Shown here one piece after another: positions 19,343 through 32,330 of a DNA stretch of 64,000 bases. The stretch covers positions 79,434,572 through 79,498,571 of the forward strand of contig CM054116.1 of assembly GCA_028673005.1 (NCBI GenBank). Direction: 5' to 3'. This stretch comes from Tanypteryx hageni (taxonomy: Eukaryota > Arthropoda > Insecta > Odonata > Petaluridae). Position numbers and translations under genes: made by a program. Within the stretch, counting starts at the first letter, position 1; each line of letters opens with the position of its first letter. Under the pieces are notes generated by a model. It worked only from the letters and a program-made list of their open reading frames with translations. It was not told the DNA's origin and ran no database searches.

Positions 19343-20300
19343 CAGGCGACGCTTGATTTACGCCAATCCGATTTACGCCCTTTCATTTTAACGTCATTTA
19401 TAACAACCATGCTCGTTTCTACGCCTCCTCTACTTTTGAATGTTACATTGTGAAGTCTAACGCACATCCTATCGCTCGCCGAGAAAGTATACAATGTGTT
19501 CTATACATACTGTTACATTGTGAAGTCTCACGTTTATTTTATTTCACCGCAAAGGTAGGTATACGTATACGGTTGGCAGTTTAACTGTTGTCTTTCCTAG
19601 TGCTAACGTTTTCCATTTAGCTGTCGTTTACCTCTGTGATTTCAATTCTTAATATTCTTTATCATATCCCCTTGTGTTAAAATTAGCTTCAAAAGAGCAG
19701 TGATTCTAACATGGGAAGGAAGGACGTGAAAAAAGCTAGTCTCTTTCCTTAGAAATTAAAATAGAGGTTCTTAAAAGATTTGAACGTGGTGAGAGAAACA
19801 TTGACATTCGGAAAGCATTCTACAATAAGAACAATTCGTGACTATAAGTTTGGGAACGGTACTCCTTTAATTTATATGATTAGCACCAGCTCGTATGTCT
19901 TTTAACTGGTAAGGACATTTTGTCATAATTTTGTGTACGCACGTGAGCGTAATTTTGGAACCCCTAGATTACCATTTAGAATTTTTTCACTGTACAATCA
20001 ATGTATAGAGAAGTTTTACAATATCGCTTGCATGATAAATATATAACGCGTTATTTGCATTGATAATATTCAAAGATTATTATTAAATAAAGTAATAAAT
20101 TAATTACTGAATTTACATTACCATAAAAAAAGATGTTACTGAGGTTTAAAATGGTTTGGTAGGAATGAATCTCACTATCCCTTATGGTAGAAGTCGCCAC
20201 AGTACATGATCAAATACTGCCGGAAAATAACTTTCGATTTACGCCTATTTCGATTTGCGCCATAATACTAAGAACGTATCTATGGCGTTAGCGTAGCCTG
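19343..20300 (+). mobile_element. pogo/Tigger-like DNA transposon remnant
   Basis: Ends CAGGCGACGCTTGATTTACG and (reverse complement of right) CAGGCTACGCTAACGCC are flanked by TA on both sides (19341-19342 and 20301-20302). This matches the Tc1/mariner superfamily TA target and Tigger-style ends with repeated GATTTACGCC and CGATTTACGCC motifs. It is 958 bases long, so most of the transposase gene has been deleted. Confidence 0.7.
19711..19846 (+). pseudogene. pogo/Tigger transposase N-terminal helix-turn-helix relic
   Basis: MGRKDVKKASL, then after a one-base frame change SLEIKIEVLKRFERGERNID followed by IRKAF and a stop. This is the CENP-B-type N-terminal helix-turn-helix found in pogo/Tigger transposases, which binds the terminal repeats. 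The second DNA-binding helix and the whole DDE catalytic domain are missing. It lies inside the TA-flanked element at 19343-20300. Confidence 0.6.
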
Positions 20301-20399
20301 TATAACTTAGTAAAATCGTTAATTTAATCCGCAATTTGATAGCTGATATGCAAAGTTTAGAGTCGCCATTAAACGATTGTAGGAAAGTAGAAAAGAAAT

Positions 20400-21010
20400 T
20401 TTACGAAGAAGGAATACTTGCTGAACTGCCGAAAAAAAGGGGAAAAAACAAAATTTCATGATGAGCAGGAAACTCAAGTGTTATTAAAACCAGAAACAAC
20501 CGAAAATAACATAAACGATGCAGTGCATCAGGCAATTAATTCTCTTTATTCACAGATGAAAGCAGCATTATATTTCTAATTGAAATCGATAACGTTTTAC
20601 GAACTTTTAAGTAGAGCTAAATATAATATAAATGAAAATGCTGATAATATGCATCAAAATGATGGCAATGAAGGAGAATTACTTGGAAAAGTTCGCAGGT
20701 TTACACACCATTTGCCTTAAAGAAAAAGTGAAAAAATTACAGAGATAAATTTTGGAATATTTTATGAATACGAAGTTCGTTTCATTGAGTGAAAACTTTA
20801 CTTAGAAATTTCCTCGCATTTTCTGCCTCAATTTCCATTAGAGAGCGTTCGTTCAGTTAATTAAAATTAATCAGCAATTATTTATGGTCGTTAATGAACC
20901 AAGAGAGATTTTCTGCTATGGCCTTATCTATTGATTACGATACTGCCAAAAATGTAAATTTTAATAGCATAATAAATAGTTTTCTGAAAATGGAGGTCGA
21001 ACAGTATAAC
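20400..21010 (+). pseudogene. hAT transposase C-terminal dimerisation-domain relic
   Basis: Near 20830-21000 the plus strand reads SISIRERSFS (stop) LKLISNYLWS, then MNQERFSAMALSIDYDTAKN, then VNFNSIINSF. This aligns with the conserved hAT tail (V.ASAERSFSKLKLIK.YLRS...ERLS.LA..SIE...A...(D/N)F..II..F). Upstream to about 20400 there are further broken frames that could be the preceding part of the same gene, but I cannot place them. Stops and frame changes make it non-functional. No terminal repeats were located. Confidence 0.6.
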
Positions 21011-21142
21011 TTAAAAATAAGTAAACTAGCGTTTAATGTTTCATACAATATCCTTTTAAAACAAAGATGTGCCATGAAAGTCGATAATTATTTGTCGTTA
21101 TTTCTTCTCTGTCAGTTTTGTGGCGTAAATTTATTGACATAA

Positions 21143-23500
21143 TTGATTAAAATACAATATATTTAATTTTTATCTATACCTACTGCATGTTATAAGCTAG
21201 AATTCAAATGTATGCCATAGTAAAAATAATATTTTTGGAGTGACAAATAACTTGCGCTATTCAAACATTTAGATAAGTTTTAGTTCGTGCGCAAAATAAT
21301 TTTAATAGTTTTTCATTTAAGTAAAAGGCTATAGTAACAATTTTTTTTATTACTTAGGTTTGTATTAATATCATTCATCGATACAGGTTCAACTTTTGAT
21401 GCATCTGCGAAGCTTATCTGAAAGCTCCGTAATCTGAGAAAGTTACGACAAAAATAATGCATTTGATATTTTGAAGTCTTTACTGTTAGAAAATTGAAAG
21501 AATGCTGATTAAATATTATCAATCGAAGTAAAAAATTCAAGCTTTTAGTCATCGTAGCTGTCTACTCCTAATTAACTCATTGGTGGATTTATAAGTGAAA
21601 TGCAAGATAGCTGTATAGATTGCGATTCATTTGCAGCAAAAAAAAATAGCTCGTATAAATATAATCTCACATGCGTTAGCTTTGAATTTATTTATTTTTA
21701 TAATGAGGAAAACTGGTTTCTAGTTCAGAGAACTCTCGCTAGGGGCGCATCGCATGGCGAGGCGCGTACAGCTGAGTACACTACTGCCAGTATGTGGCGT
21801 GCAGTAGAACTGGTTGAAGAGACGGATGCAACCGATCAATAACTTAAACTTCTTCTTTGGAAAGGCGCGAAATTAGAGATTTTTTGATATCGAGTTCTTA
21901 GGTAATAGAACTTCGTATCATTAAAAGAAAATGAATATTTTAAAATATAATTTTCTTGCAAATATTGTCTATTTTTTGTCAAAATTTTTTTGATGTGCTG
22001 TATGTTTAAACTTTATATTTTCCATTTCAGGTATGGAATTAACGGAAATGTCATATATTGAAGACTATTGAGTGAGTAGATCTGTCATTTGTTACTAATT
22101 TTAAAATTTTAGCTTCTTCTGACTGATTAGTATCAGTTTTGTGGGCTCTTAGGTTTATGCAAGTCCATAACGAACTTTTTATTTGAAACATTTTTATTCA
22201 CTGTTTTAATCCGAATAGTTGCAGAATATTATAAATTAAAACTACTTCTTTCATTTTAAATTAATTATTGTAAGGTAAATATTTTAATTTCATAATAGTC
22301 TTACATGTGAATTTTTTCATGAAAATTAGCCAGTATCCGAGCTATTCCATATAATTTAAAAATGTTCTCCAACTCATTAAAATACTTTATTTTATGCTAT
22401 GGGATAATTCTTTCGTACGGAATGACGTAAGAGTTGCGTTTATTAAAAGCTGTTGCTCGTCAAGATGTCCGTGTACAACAGTTGTGACCCGAGTGACCGC
22501 TTTCTCAACCGATTTTATACTGCGGAGTTTCAGGACACTCATGACATCACTACGGTGTGCCCCGTGACCTTTAGTAGTTATCTTTCTCAGCACTGCGTCA
22601 TTTTTCACAGTTAGGAATGATTATCTGGTCAATATATATTTGGGCACTAAGTTTTAGAATAGTATCCTAAGCACTGCATTAAAAAATAATATATTTACAT
22701 GACACAATTGAAAAGTAACTCATCCAAGTAAAATAGGAGTTACATCTGGTTTATAAGTTTTCTTCATTTGAGAGTAAACGACTAGTCCAATGGAGATGTA
22801 AAATATTAAATGTATATGAAAATATTTTGCTTTCTGTTATGCGCGTTCTCCTTTAGTAATAAACATTCAACGATATCTTATAATCGGACGAATCGCTGAA
22901 GGTATAATGTTTCTAGAGACCATCTAATTACAATTCAATATTTAAAATGCATACTATATATTTATTGGGAAGTGTTTGAATTTCATGTGCGTATATATAT
23001 ACACGCACGACTGTTTTTCCTGCATTATTAAATTTAATTTTAAATTATTTTGATTTAGACAACAAAATCAGACAAGTTAGCGGAATACATTTTACGAATA
23101 CAATCTCTTTCTTCAAGTTTTACTGACACTGACATATTTCCGATTTATTTTTTATCGACAGCGAGTCCCTTATGGCGTCGGAAAAAACGCTGAGTCATTT
23201 GAGCCCTCCGTGTCATTTCATTGGCCATCATTATCTTTTGTATATGGCGTAATTTAACGGCTATTAAACTACTGCAAAAAATTCTTACTTGTTACTGCAC
23301 TCTAGGTTTGAATTTTTCAACTCGTATTCGCTCGATGGTGACCGTGGAGGGTGGAGGAGTATCATTAAAACAAGACATAGAGACGAAAAAGCAGCGCTCA
23401 AAAAATTATTTTCAAGTATGACTTATTTATGCAGCTCTTGTTGAGAGAGCTTGACTATTTTATAACAGCATAGGACCAGTAGAATCCTCATCCGCTTATG
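21143..23500. other. Unassigned AT-rich DNA
   Basis: No supported feature. Open frames at 21600-21842 and 22387-22608 have no recognisable domain. Confidence 0.55.
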
Positions 23501-23504
23501 AATT

Positions 23505-24260
23505 CTCCTCTTACCCTTTCTTTTCTAGTTTTTTCTCACTTTTTCTTCCTCCTCACACGTAATTTTCAGCATCTCCCTCTTCTTTCCGCCCCTTACTTCT
23601 GTCTAAATTCCCATTTCCCTTCTTCCTCCCTATCCCTCCATATCTTCCGCTAACCATCCAGCCAATTTTACTCCTCATTTTCTTATTTTCTCATTCTTCC
23701 CTTCCCTTTCTCATTCCTCTATCACTGCGCTTTCTTTCTCTCTCTCTCGCTTTTGCTTTTACTCCAATCGTCCTCTAATGCCTCCACACTCCCCCGTCTA
23801 TCCTATCCTCCATCTCTCACTTCCAACTTAGGCTATTCTTCATCTACATTCACCTCTTCTCAGTTCCTCCCATCCTTCCTCTCTCTCCACCATTTTACCC
23901 TTCTCTTCTCCCTTTCCCTCATTTCTCTACCTCCTGTCTCTCCCACCTCCCCATTTTTCCTCCCTTCCCCCTTTTTCCTCCCCTCCCACTTCCTCCTTTT
24001 TCCTCCCCTTCCTCCCCTTTTTTCCTCCTCCCCCTCTCCCTCCCCCCTCTCCCTCCCTACTCTTCGTCCCTTCTCCTTCCCCTCCCTTTTACCCATCTCC
24101 CTCCATCCTTCCATTCAGCTTTCCTCATAACACTCCCCATTCCGTTTTCTTCCTCTCTTTCTCTCAATCTTCTCTCTCCTCCATCTACATTCTACTCCTC
24201 CCTCTTCTCCTCCCGATTGCTCCAACTGTTGCCCTTCCGTGCCATTCATTAGTCGGCCGG
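23505..24260. repeat. Long pyrimidine-rich tract
   Basis: The plus strand is almost all C and T for about 750 bases, densest at 23860-24110. It explains the overlapping proline/serine/leucine-rich and arginine/glycine/glutamate-rich frames on the two strands, which I do not regard as genes. Such tracts can form triplex DNA. Confidence 0.8.
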
Positions 24261-26203
24261 AGAATCTCCTCCTCTCCCCCATCGCCGAGAGCGCTCTCTT
24301 TTTTGAGAAGTTCATCTCTCTCTCTCGCCTTCCATTACTCTTGGCACGTCGCCGTATATCACTGTTGGGGTACGGTCGCCTATCGTTCGCTAATTCTCGA
24401 TAGCGGAGACGCGAAAGGAGGCCGCCGCAAAGTGTGCAATTTGCCCAGTCTAGCTGGACAAAAATCAATTTTCGACTATTATTAATTAATATCAAGCAAT
24501 GTTAAATATTGTAGCTGAATGTACAATGTATATTGGGACGTGTTTATTCGATAGTTTGGCAACTGAGCATTGGCTCAGCAGTCGCTTATACGTACAATGT
24601 AATCTGACGGAGGCGAATGCTTATTTTAAGTAATAACGATTTGGAGAGCGTAGTGTGAAGAGCGATAATTTTCGGTGAGCGGGCTATTTCTTTTGATTTG
24701 TGACATGGGCGTTGTAGATACAGGTATGTTTCTTAATATTTTGTACAGTACATGACTTTAAGCATTATAAAATGTAACATAAATATTATATAGAAAACAA
24801 TGCTAAAGAAATTAGGAAACTACATGTTTAACGAGGCTTATAAAAAAAGTACCACGTGGTACCTCATACCATTGTAATATACGAACCTTACCGTTAAAAA
24901 TTCAGATTGTCGCTTCGGCGCATACTTGCGCTATTTACCGGTATTAAATTTTTGCAGCGACGCGACGCATGGTTTCCCGGAAACAACTTTTCGACATTTG
25001 GCTACAACGCAGTAGGAAGTTGCGAAATTACGATCTTTTTTATTACATCGCCGTCGGCGCCTAACGGAAAACCCGTCTCGCGAGAGTTACTCGGTCGTCA
25101 TCCCGCCAAAATGGAAGGTCCATTCGATAAGTTTGCCGAAGAAAAAATGAAACGAGCGTGTTTTGACATCGCAACAACAATCATTACAGGTGCGAACTAA
25201 CTCTTTCCGAGGTGATTTTTTCGACAATTTTTCAAGCGTCCTATGCGAAATGTTCCTCTCGGGCAGGAAGTTGAAAAAATATCTGCGCAGATAAATGTCC
25301 AGGCATCAGTAGTGAAAAAAAAAATAATTCTCTCATATGCGCGAATATATCGTCGGTGGACGGTTTCTGTTAATTTTTCAAACGTCCTCGTTATCCTGGT
25401 CGGAAAGAGAAAAAACGCCACAGTTATCTGTGTTGAAGGATAGCCAACGTCTTGGCTCTAAATCAAAAACTTTCACGGATCATCTGAAAAATTTGCAATT
25501 TTTTATGGTCATTTTCGCGACGTCGAAGAGGAATTTTGGGTCGCCTCGGTAGATAAATAAGACTAGGAAATTTTTCGAAGGTGATATCTTGCACGGAGCA
25601 GCTCCGTCAAAACTCCGTCTGCAGAGTTTTGTTACACTCTTCTTCAAAGAGATTTTGGAAGTTGTTTATTTTCCATGAGGTGAGCACAGATGTCATTATC
25701 AGAAAAGAGGACGTTAAGCACCCTCTAGTGATATGTAAATATATTGATCGGACCACGACTTGGCAACCCTCTGAACCAGAATACCCAGAAATGATAACGC
25801 TATATATTATAACTAATGCTTGATCAATTGTCCCAATTAAGCGTGTGATGAAACTGAAAAATTGAAGAAAATGGCGGAAAATAACCGCGGAAGTACGGTG
25901 AGGTATAATTGAGGTTGAGATGATTTCTTATTCATATGAGTTTGAGCACCGCTCGAGGATGCTGTTATAATGATGTAATAATAATGGTATATTACGGTAG
26001 ACGTTAGAATAAGGAGACTTAGTCGACGTATGTGATTCTTAATTAGTTTTCTTGAAGTGAGTATTAATTTGTAAGTATGAGTTATTTCTTGGATTAACAT
26101 TTAAAATTTGAAGAAATGTTCGATCATGATGCATGTGTGTCATAAAACATATATGAGTGGTGAACAGATAAAAAAGTAATTACAAATTTTGCGAGTATAA
26201 AAG
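24261..26203. other. Unassigned DNA, richer in CpG
   Basis: About 24290-24450 and 24890-25600 hold more CG dinucleotides than their surroundings, which could mark a promoter or an exon, but no protein domain, splice pattern or RNA gene can be supported. A 14-bp palindrome GTACCACGTGGTAC with a central CACGTG E-box lies at 24849-24862. Confidence 0.45.
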
Positions 26204-26609
26204 TCTAATATATAAAATTGAATGTCTGTCTGTCTGTTCCCTATACATTCTCACACCCTTTGACCTATCGAGACCAAACTTTGCAATGTGACTTTCTATG
26301 ACCCTACGGGTAACAGGGTACCCGGGAACCCCGACAGCCACCCCACACAGAAAGACAGACTGAGATACAGCGGGTCCTCATATATCGATTTGTTTTCTTT
26401 ATGACGATGTAGCCCCCGCACAGACAGACAGACGGATATACAGCGGATCCTCATATATATCAATTTTTACTTTAACATATGTGAATTAAAAGAATAAACA
26501 ATATGAATAAATCATAATATCGTAGTTTGATTTTTAAATTTTCAGAAATGCTTTAAGTTTCTATAAACTGTTATTAGAAGCCCTAGCAACGCCGGGTACT
26601 TAAAGCTAG
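26204..26609 (+). mobile_element. Short non-autonomous Helitron, family H2
   Basis: Starts TCTAATATATAAAATTGAAT, then (GTCT)n, and ends CCCTAGCAACGCCGGG, TACTTAAAG, CTAG|T. The start, the internal phrase on GAC-CAAACTTTGCAATGTG, and the GCAACGCCGGG..CTAG end are typical of insect Helitrons. It has no coding capacity. The base before TC is G rather than the usual A. Confidence 0.7.
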
Positions 26610-29600
26610 TATTAAAATAAAAATTACGTAAAAATAATAATTTTATATTTGTACAGAATTTTAATAATTATTTGAAGTTTTTAATGCGGATAGAATTGGA
26701 TTGTCTAAAACCTATTGTTTTAATTTTATTAAAAGGCATTAATGTAATTTCGAGTATTTAGAAATATACTCAAAGATTATTAATGCATATAAGTGAGTAA
26801 CGTGATTGCATAAGCAAAAGATACTTCACGCCGTCAATTTATAGTGAAATTTAAATACTCGCAGTCTACAAAAAATTATATTCTTCTAAAAATATCCTTC
26901 ACCTTTCACAGCATTATCTCATCTCAAAACCTCACGATGAGGCTCATATAAAAAGGTTACGTAACCTTTTCAGGAATAAAATTCAAAGGTTCCCCTTCAT
27001 CTTATTTTTTCTGAAGACTGAATAACAGTTTCCGATCTGGTTGCGGCATACAAAATGCCTCGAGAGAGACATAGATGGCGGTTCCCTTGATTGATCGCGG
27101 TGACGAAGAGTAGCTCATTAAGGTTTCCTATCGTGGGCAGATAAGGCCATCATTAATGTAAAAAAAGTTCGCCTCCTCATCCACCGGTTGGGGGCACAGT
27201 CGGGTCGCCCGGGAGATTTCTTTTTCGAGCTTCGGCGCTCCCTTCGACAGCCCCTCCACCCCCTTTTCTCTCCCCTCTTTCCCCATGAAAAAAATATAAT
27301 TGCTGGAGCCATTCACGCACATTCTGAGCCTAATCCCCTGGTATTTCTCCCCTTCGTTTTCCATCATTGCCCTCCGTTTTGCCTCCAAAATATCGATTTG
27401 AGCATCAACCTCCAGCGATGGAAAAGGTCGTACTTATTATAAGGTGGGGGCGAAGTTCGAGATTAGTTGTAAGAGGCGGAAAAATGGAGGAGACTGTCAT
27501 AAGAATGTTAATTATGCTGATTATTGTTTTCTTTCTGTTTAATTCGACAGACTTTTATCCGAAAAAGCAACTGATAGCTCTTGTTAATGTCAATCGCTAT
27601 CTGTATAGTTACATTCACTGAAAGTGACTGGTTTTATTATATCCAACCTCTCACTAATTGCGTATTTATTCTCTGCTTTTAATTATATTGCGCTTATTAC
27701 TATTGGTCTCCTCCGTGTTAACAATAAAGAAGGAGACGAGTTTTTCCTTTTGATACATTTGTATTTTACAGTTGTATGATATTCTACCCTGATCTTATAG
27801 TTCTTTTCCTCGCAAAATACAGTAAAAACTGCATTTTACCATGGTACGGTTAAAAGATTCTTATAAGGTGATCAATTCTATGATTTTTAAATCGTTTGGA
27901 AAAGTCTCTTATATATTGCACGTCTATCTGTAAAGAGATAAATTAATTTGATCGAGTTATCCAAATAAAATCAAAGTATCAGTCCCTGACTGCATGGCAT
28001 TTTCATTCAAATTGTTTTGTATAATAGGTAGTTGTCATAATTATCTAATTTAAACGAAAAAACTCATTCGGGTCGACCATAAAATATAATTTAAATTTAT
28101 ATCCGTATGGGGGTGTTAATATTGTCTTAAGTCGATTCTTCTCTGCCGCCTTATTTCTTGCTTAAATCGGTTGGTGAGATATTTCCCGTGGCGTTCTTTC
28201 CTTTCCTTATTTCGGTAATAATCTCCCTGAATCATGCGATTAATCATCTCTAAGGGTGACACATGAAAGTGCAGAAGTCTTCTCCCTTTTTATCGACACG
28301 TTCCTTTACAGCGGATAGGAAAGAGGAGAAATCTCGAGGGGGTTTGGAGGATGCCGAAAGATTTAAACTATGGCGCAACATCTCGGGGAAAGTCATTAAG
28401 AACCGACCGAGGAAGTCTTATTACAAGTATCTCTATCCGGTAAAATTACATTTCAAAACTTCCAAAGCGAGTGGACGTTCGTGTTCTTTTAACGGAAATC
28501 GGAAGTTAGGAATTGGATTTTCGAGTTTTACGACAGAAATCTCATTAGATTAAAACGAGCGATTCGAGAGCACATTTTTTATAATCTTTAGGCATTTAAA
28601 ATTCATTTTTCTGTGAATATGTTTTTAGTTATCCAAGTAATTTACGCGCATCACGTAGAGGCCGTTCACCAGAGAAATATCTCGGTAATATCAATAAATA
28701 ATATAGCAAAAACAACGAAAAGCATGTATTAAAGACAACAAAGAAATTTTAAAAGAGGAAGGAGGGAAACTAAAATCATCCGGAGACTTTTAAACCGCTA
28801 TGAATACGATGGGAGTCTGAAGGACGGGATGAAATGTTTAAAAGGTCGATAGTATACATCTTTAGTAAGAAGTTAAAGAGTTGAGGAGAGCAGGAAGGCG
28901 CTATTAAATGGAGCATTTGATAATAAGCGAGATGATCCAAACGGAACTTGTGATGCCTAAGTTCCACATAATTATTTTAAATTAAATGTGGAGCAACAAT
29001 TACTTATATTGGCTTTAATAGTTTTAAAATCAGCGCGGATGAGTTGCTATTTTCCCAAATATCCTAATTTTGCGTTATAAAATATTTTGAAAACATTCTA
29101 ACGGAAAACTGAATGAATCAACCGTGTTTGTGTGGCAAAAATAATAAGTCTATGTAAGTACTAGACTACACCGAGTCCGACAATAGTCGTTGCGATAGCA
29201 ACACACTTAATGAGTAATAAAAAACTTAAAAAACGCCGGTATTTATGCGAAATTTGAAGAAATACGATCGATAAGCAACATTATAATACATTATTATCAT
29301 ACGATAAAAATTAAAATCTTCATTCATTTTATGTTATTCTCTATTAAAATAAATTTTTAAATCTTTGCCTCACGGATCATATAAGCATGGAAGAGAAAAA
29401 TATGGGTTTTTAAATGTTGTTCGCCGATAGATTCGTCATAGCGAACGATGTAAACAAAATATGTGATATAATGCTTGGGATTTTCTTGAATTTTTATCAT
29501 CGAAAATATAAGTCGTAATTATATGGTCTTGGGTTGGTTATCCTCTATCCGAATGAATTTTTAATTGATACCTAGCAGATCGTATAAGAGTATAGGAGAG

Positions 29601-29914
29601 AAAAATATGGTATTTATTTGTCGCTTGATGGATGCAGTTCAAAATCACAATTGAGAGATAAATTTTTATAAGGATCACTAGTACCTACTTAATTTAATTA
29701 AAATCCGCCCAGTAGATTCGGATATTAAGCATGCAGACAGACAGACGAAGGCGACGTGCCCATTACCCATAAGGCGTTCCGCTACTATCGCTTAGCTGGT
29801 CAAGTACCCCTAAAAAGGGAGAGGAGTTTGAGGCAGTCAATTTTAGAATTAAGCATATCATAAAGAAAAGAAAGCTGGAATTTTGCACAACGAACGATTA
29901 GAGGTTCAAGAGAG

Positions 29915-29918
<4 letters not shown>
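26610..29918. other. Unassigned DNA
   Basis: Open frames at 27188-27621 and 28263-28553 have no recognisable domain. No repeat boundary was found. Confidence 0.5.
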
Positions 29919-29989
<71 letters not shown>

Positions 29990-29990
29990 T
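29919..29990. repeat. (TA)n array
   Basis: About 72 bases of nearly pure TA. No transposon end was found next to it. Confidence 0.95.
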
Positions 29991-30272
29991 CGAGTTATTA
30001 CCGACAGTTAAAACATGGGTTCTGTCAATATTAACACAGAAATTAACGTCTCTGTCCGGGGAGGAAAGATAACACTGGAGAACAAATTGAAACTTTTTGT
30101 CAGTTTCTCGGCTAGAATGAAATTGTCCTAAATGATTTTGGCCCGCTGAGTTTGAATCTGTATTCATAATTTGTGTAGCACGTCTAGATATGGAGAAAAG
30201 CGTATTTTTTATATTAGAAGAACACACTGTGTTTTAGTCATACAAACTCAGCAAAATACATGTAAATACATG

Positions 30273-31790
30273 CTAGGTTATAGATTTAGCAAACAACTTT
30301 CTTTTGTGTGATGTACGAGGAGCTTTCCTAATTAATAGCCAACAATAATCAGCAAGCATATTATTGTTCCATCTACCTTGGTATTGTTTTTCCAACGTTG
30401 GAATGTCCTGATGGAGTCGCTCGCCCTGCTTGTCACTCACAGCTCCCAAATTCTCAGGAAAGAAATCCAGATGGGAGTGAAGGAAATGTATTTTAGGTGA
30501 CATGTTACACCCCATGTCTTGGTTTGCTTCCAGCATTTTATTAACCAAGTCTTCATCGTTTGGTGCTTTGTTGTTTCCTAAAAAGTTAATGACAACTGCT
30601 TTGAAACATGCCCATGCCTTTTTTCTTTTCCTTCTTACACACAAATATTCCTTCCTTAATCTTTGCTTTGGCGATTTTTGTAAGTTTTTCCTGAAGATGT
30701 AGAAATTCTCCGCCATTTTGTTCCATACCTTTTACAAAATTCTTCATGATTCCTAATTTGATATGTAAAGGGGACAAATAAATATTTTGTGGATCAACAA
30801 GGCTTTTATGTACGTTTTTTGACCTTCCACTAATTGTTTAGTTGGCCAATCGCGAACAATGTAGTGCTGAGACTTAGCACGGCTGTCCCACTAAGAAATA
30901 AAACCAGTATTTTTTGTGCCTTAGCTGCAATCTCAAAAGAAGTGCTATAACTTTGAGGTCACCACAGATGTTCCATTTATACCTGTTATCTTCTATCCCA
31001 GGGGTCGGCAACCTACGGCCCGCGGGCCACGTGCGGCCCTCAAGAACGCTTTATGCGGCCTGCAAAGCTGTAATGAAAAAGTGATCAGGAAAATTTCTTA
31101 TGGGCAATTTTATATTTTTTGAGTAAAATTATGGTCTCAAAGCCTTTTTGGGTGAAGTTTTAACGCTAGTAAATTATGTAGACTTGATTTAGTTCATATG
31201 AAATCATAGAATCTCTAGAAAACTTCTGATTTATTCGATCATCCGGCCCGCCGAGGCTTTCTTGACTCCCAATGCGGCCCTCCGAAGCATTCACAACTTA
31301 AAATGTGGCCCGCCATGCAGAAAAGGTTGCCGACCCCTGTTCTATCCTGTTTAAGAGGTATTCCATATTCCCATGTGATTCTTTTAGGGGAACTGAAGGG
31401 GCAATGGGAATAGATGAAAATATATTGCCGTTATGCAACAGAACTGCTTTTAAACTCAACTTGGAAGAATCCATGAACAACCGCCATTATTCCGTTTTGT
31501 GTTTGTGCCTCGGTGATGCCATCAAAGCATTTACACCATTGCAATAGTACATAAAATCTTCCATAGAATAAAAGTCAACAAATTGCTGTTCACGGTTACA
31601 AAAATGGCTAATGGTGGTATGTTCATCCATTGTATATATTGGTCTCCTACCTTGCATCTGAAGTAGAATTAATAAGCTTTTTGATAAGAGGAGTAAAGCA
31701 CCTTCTCTGATGTATCACAGTAAATTCTCCGCAAGCAAAACAAAAATTGTCGACCGAATTAGAAAATTTAGGAGACATTCTGTTTAGCAC
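30273..31790 (-). pseudogene. Decayed member of an uncharacterised repetitive arthropod protein family
   Basis: On the minus strand, 5' to 3': FSNSVDNFCFACGEFTV then LIKKLI (about 31770-31690), MFMDSSKLSLKAVLLHNGN and VPLKESHGNMEYLL (31480-31350), a 341-bp insertion, YKWNICGDLKVIALLLRLQL (about 30985-30920), HYIVRDWP, then from 30716 a clean frame with FKAVVINFLGN, CNMSPKIHFLHSHLDFFPEN, GERLHQDI, EKQYQGRW and LADYCWLLIR. I recognise this string of motifs from predicted proteins repeated many times in arthropod and other invertebrate genomes. Their function is unknown to me; the copy number suggests a transposon-borne gene. Several stops and frame changes, plus the insertion, make this copy dead. 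Its last 147 codons are intact. Confidence 0.7.
30999..31339. mobile_element. hAT MITE with perfect 8-bp target duplication
   Basis: 341 bases. Ends CAGGGGTCGGCAACCT and its inverted form (GGTTGCCGACCCCTG), with GGCCCGCGGGCC and GCGGCCC blocks just inside. Flanked by TTCTATCC at 30991-30998 and again at 31340-31347. It has no coding sequence, so it would be moved by a related hAT transposase. It splits the pseudogene around it. Confidence 0.95.
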
Positions 31791-31799
31791 ACTTGTTTA

Positions 31800-32109
31800 A
31801 CACCTTCGGCTGCTACTGAAAACACAGAATGACGCTGCTCAAAATGTGTAGCAAAAACAAAAAAAGGTAACAAAATGGGAGTTTGTTTGTATTGTATCGA
31901 ATCTTATTTTGTTTAGAATATGTTCTATCCGGGGTTTGTTCGCTATAATTGGAAGTGTCATATCTGAAAATATATACGTGATAGGAACATTTGAAAAACA
32001 TATTAGTAATCAGTTCTATAAACTACATCAGGCCCATCTATTGTTTTTTCTGAACCAAAAACCTTGTTCCTCAGTGTTGTAGGAGGTAGAAAAAGCTCAA
32101 ATAAGAACA
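31800..32109. other. Unassigned DNA
   Basis: No feature supported. Confidence 0.5.
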
Positions 32110-32330
32110 GCAGGAGAGAGAAGGTAGGACGATGCCACAGAAACAGGTCCAGAGTGCGTCAGGGTCTTTGATTTCAATAAACCTGTAGAGAAGTCTAATA
32201 AGGACCTAAACTTGTTTCTGATTTTAGTTATGTTAGGAAGATAGTATAGCTTGTTGTCAATAACAACACCGAGATCATTGTGACTCTCAACCCGCGATAA
32301 ATGTCAACCGTTTAATTTGTAATTATGGGT
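32110..32330 (-). pseudogene. Possible LINE fragment
   Basis: One minus-strand frame reads NDLGVVIDNKLYYL then ITKIRNKFRSLLDF and LLKSKTLTHSGP. DLGV..D..L....I..I..K.R.LL is the pattern just after the palm in many Jockey/CR1 LINEs. The stretch is short and no flanking domain is recognisable, so this is tentative. Confidence 0.4.

Noticed and set aside
23753..24130. 125-codon plus-strand frame and overlapping minus-strand frames
   Set aside because: Composition follows directly from the pyrimidine-rich tract; no domain, and frames are open on both strands for the same reason.
24907..25200. 97-codon frame in a CpG-richer region, possible host exon
   Set aside because: No recognisable domain, no convincing splice sites, and no continuation in neighbouring frames.
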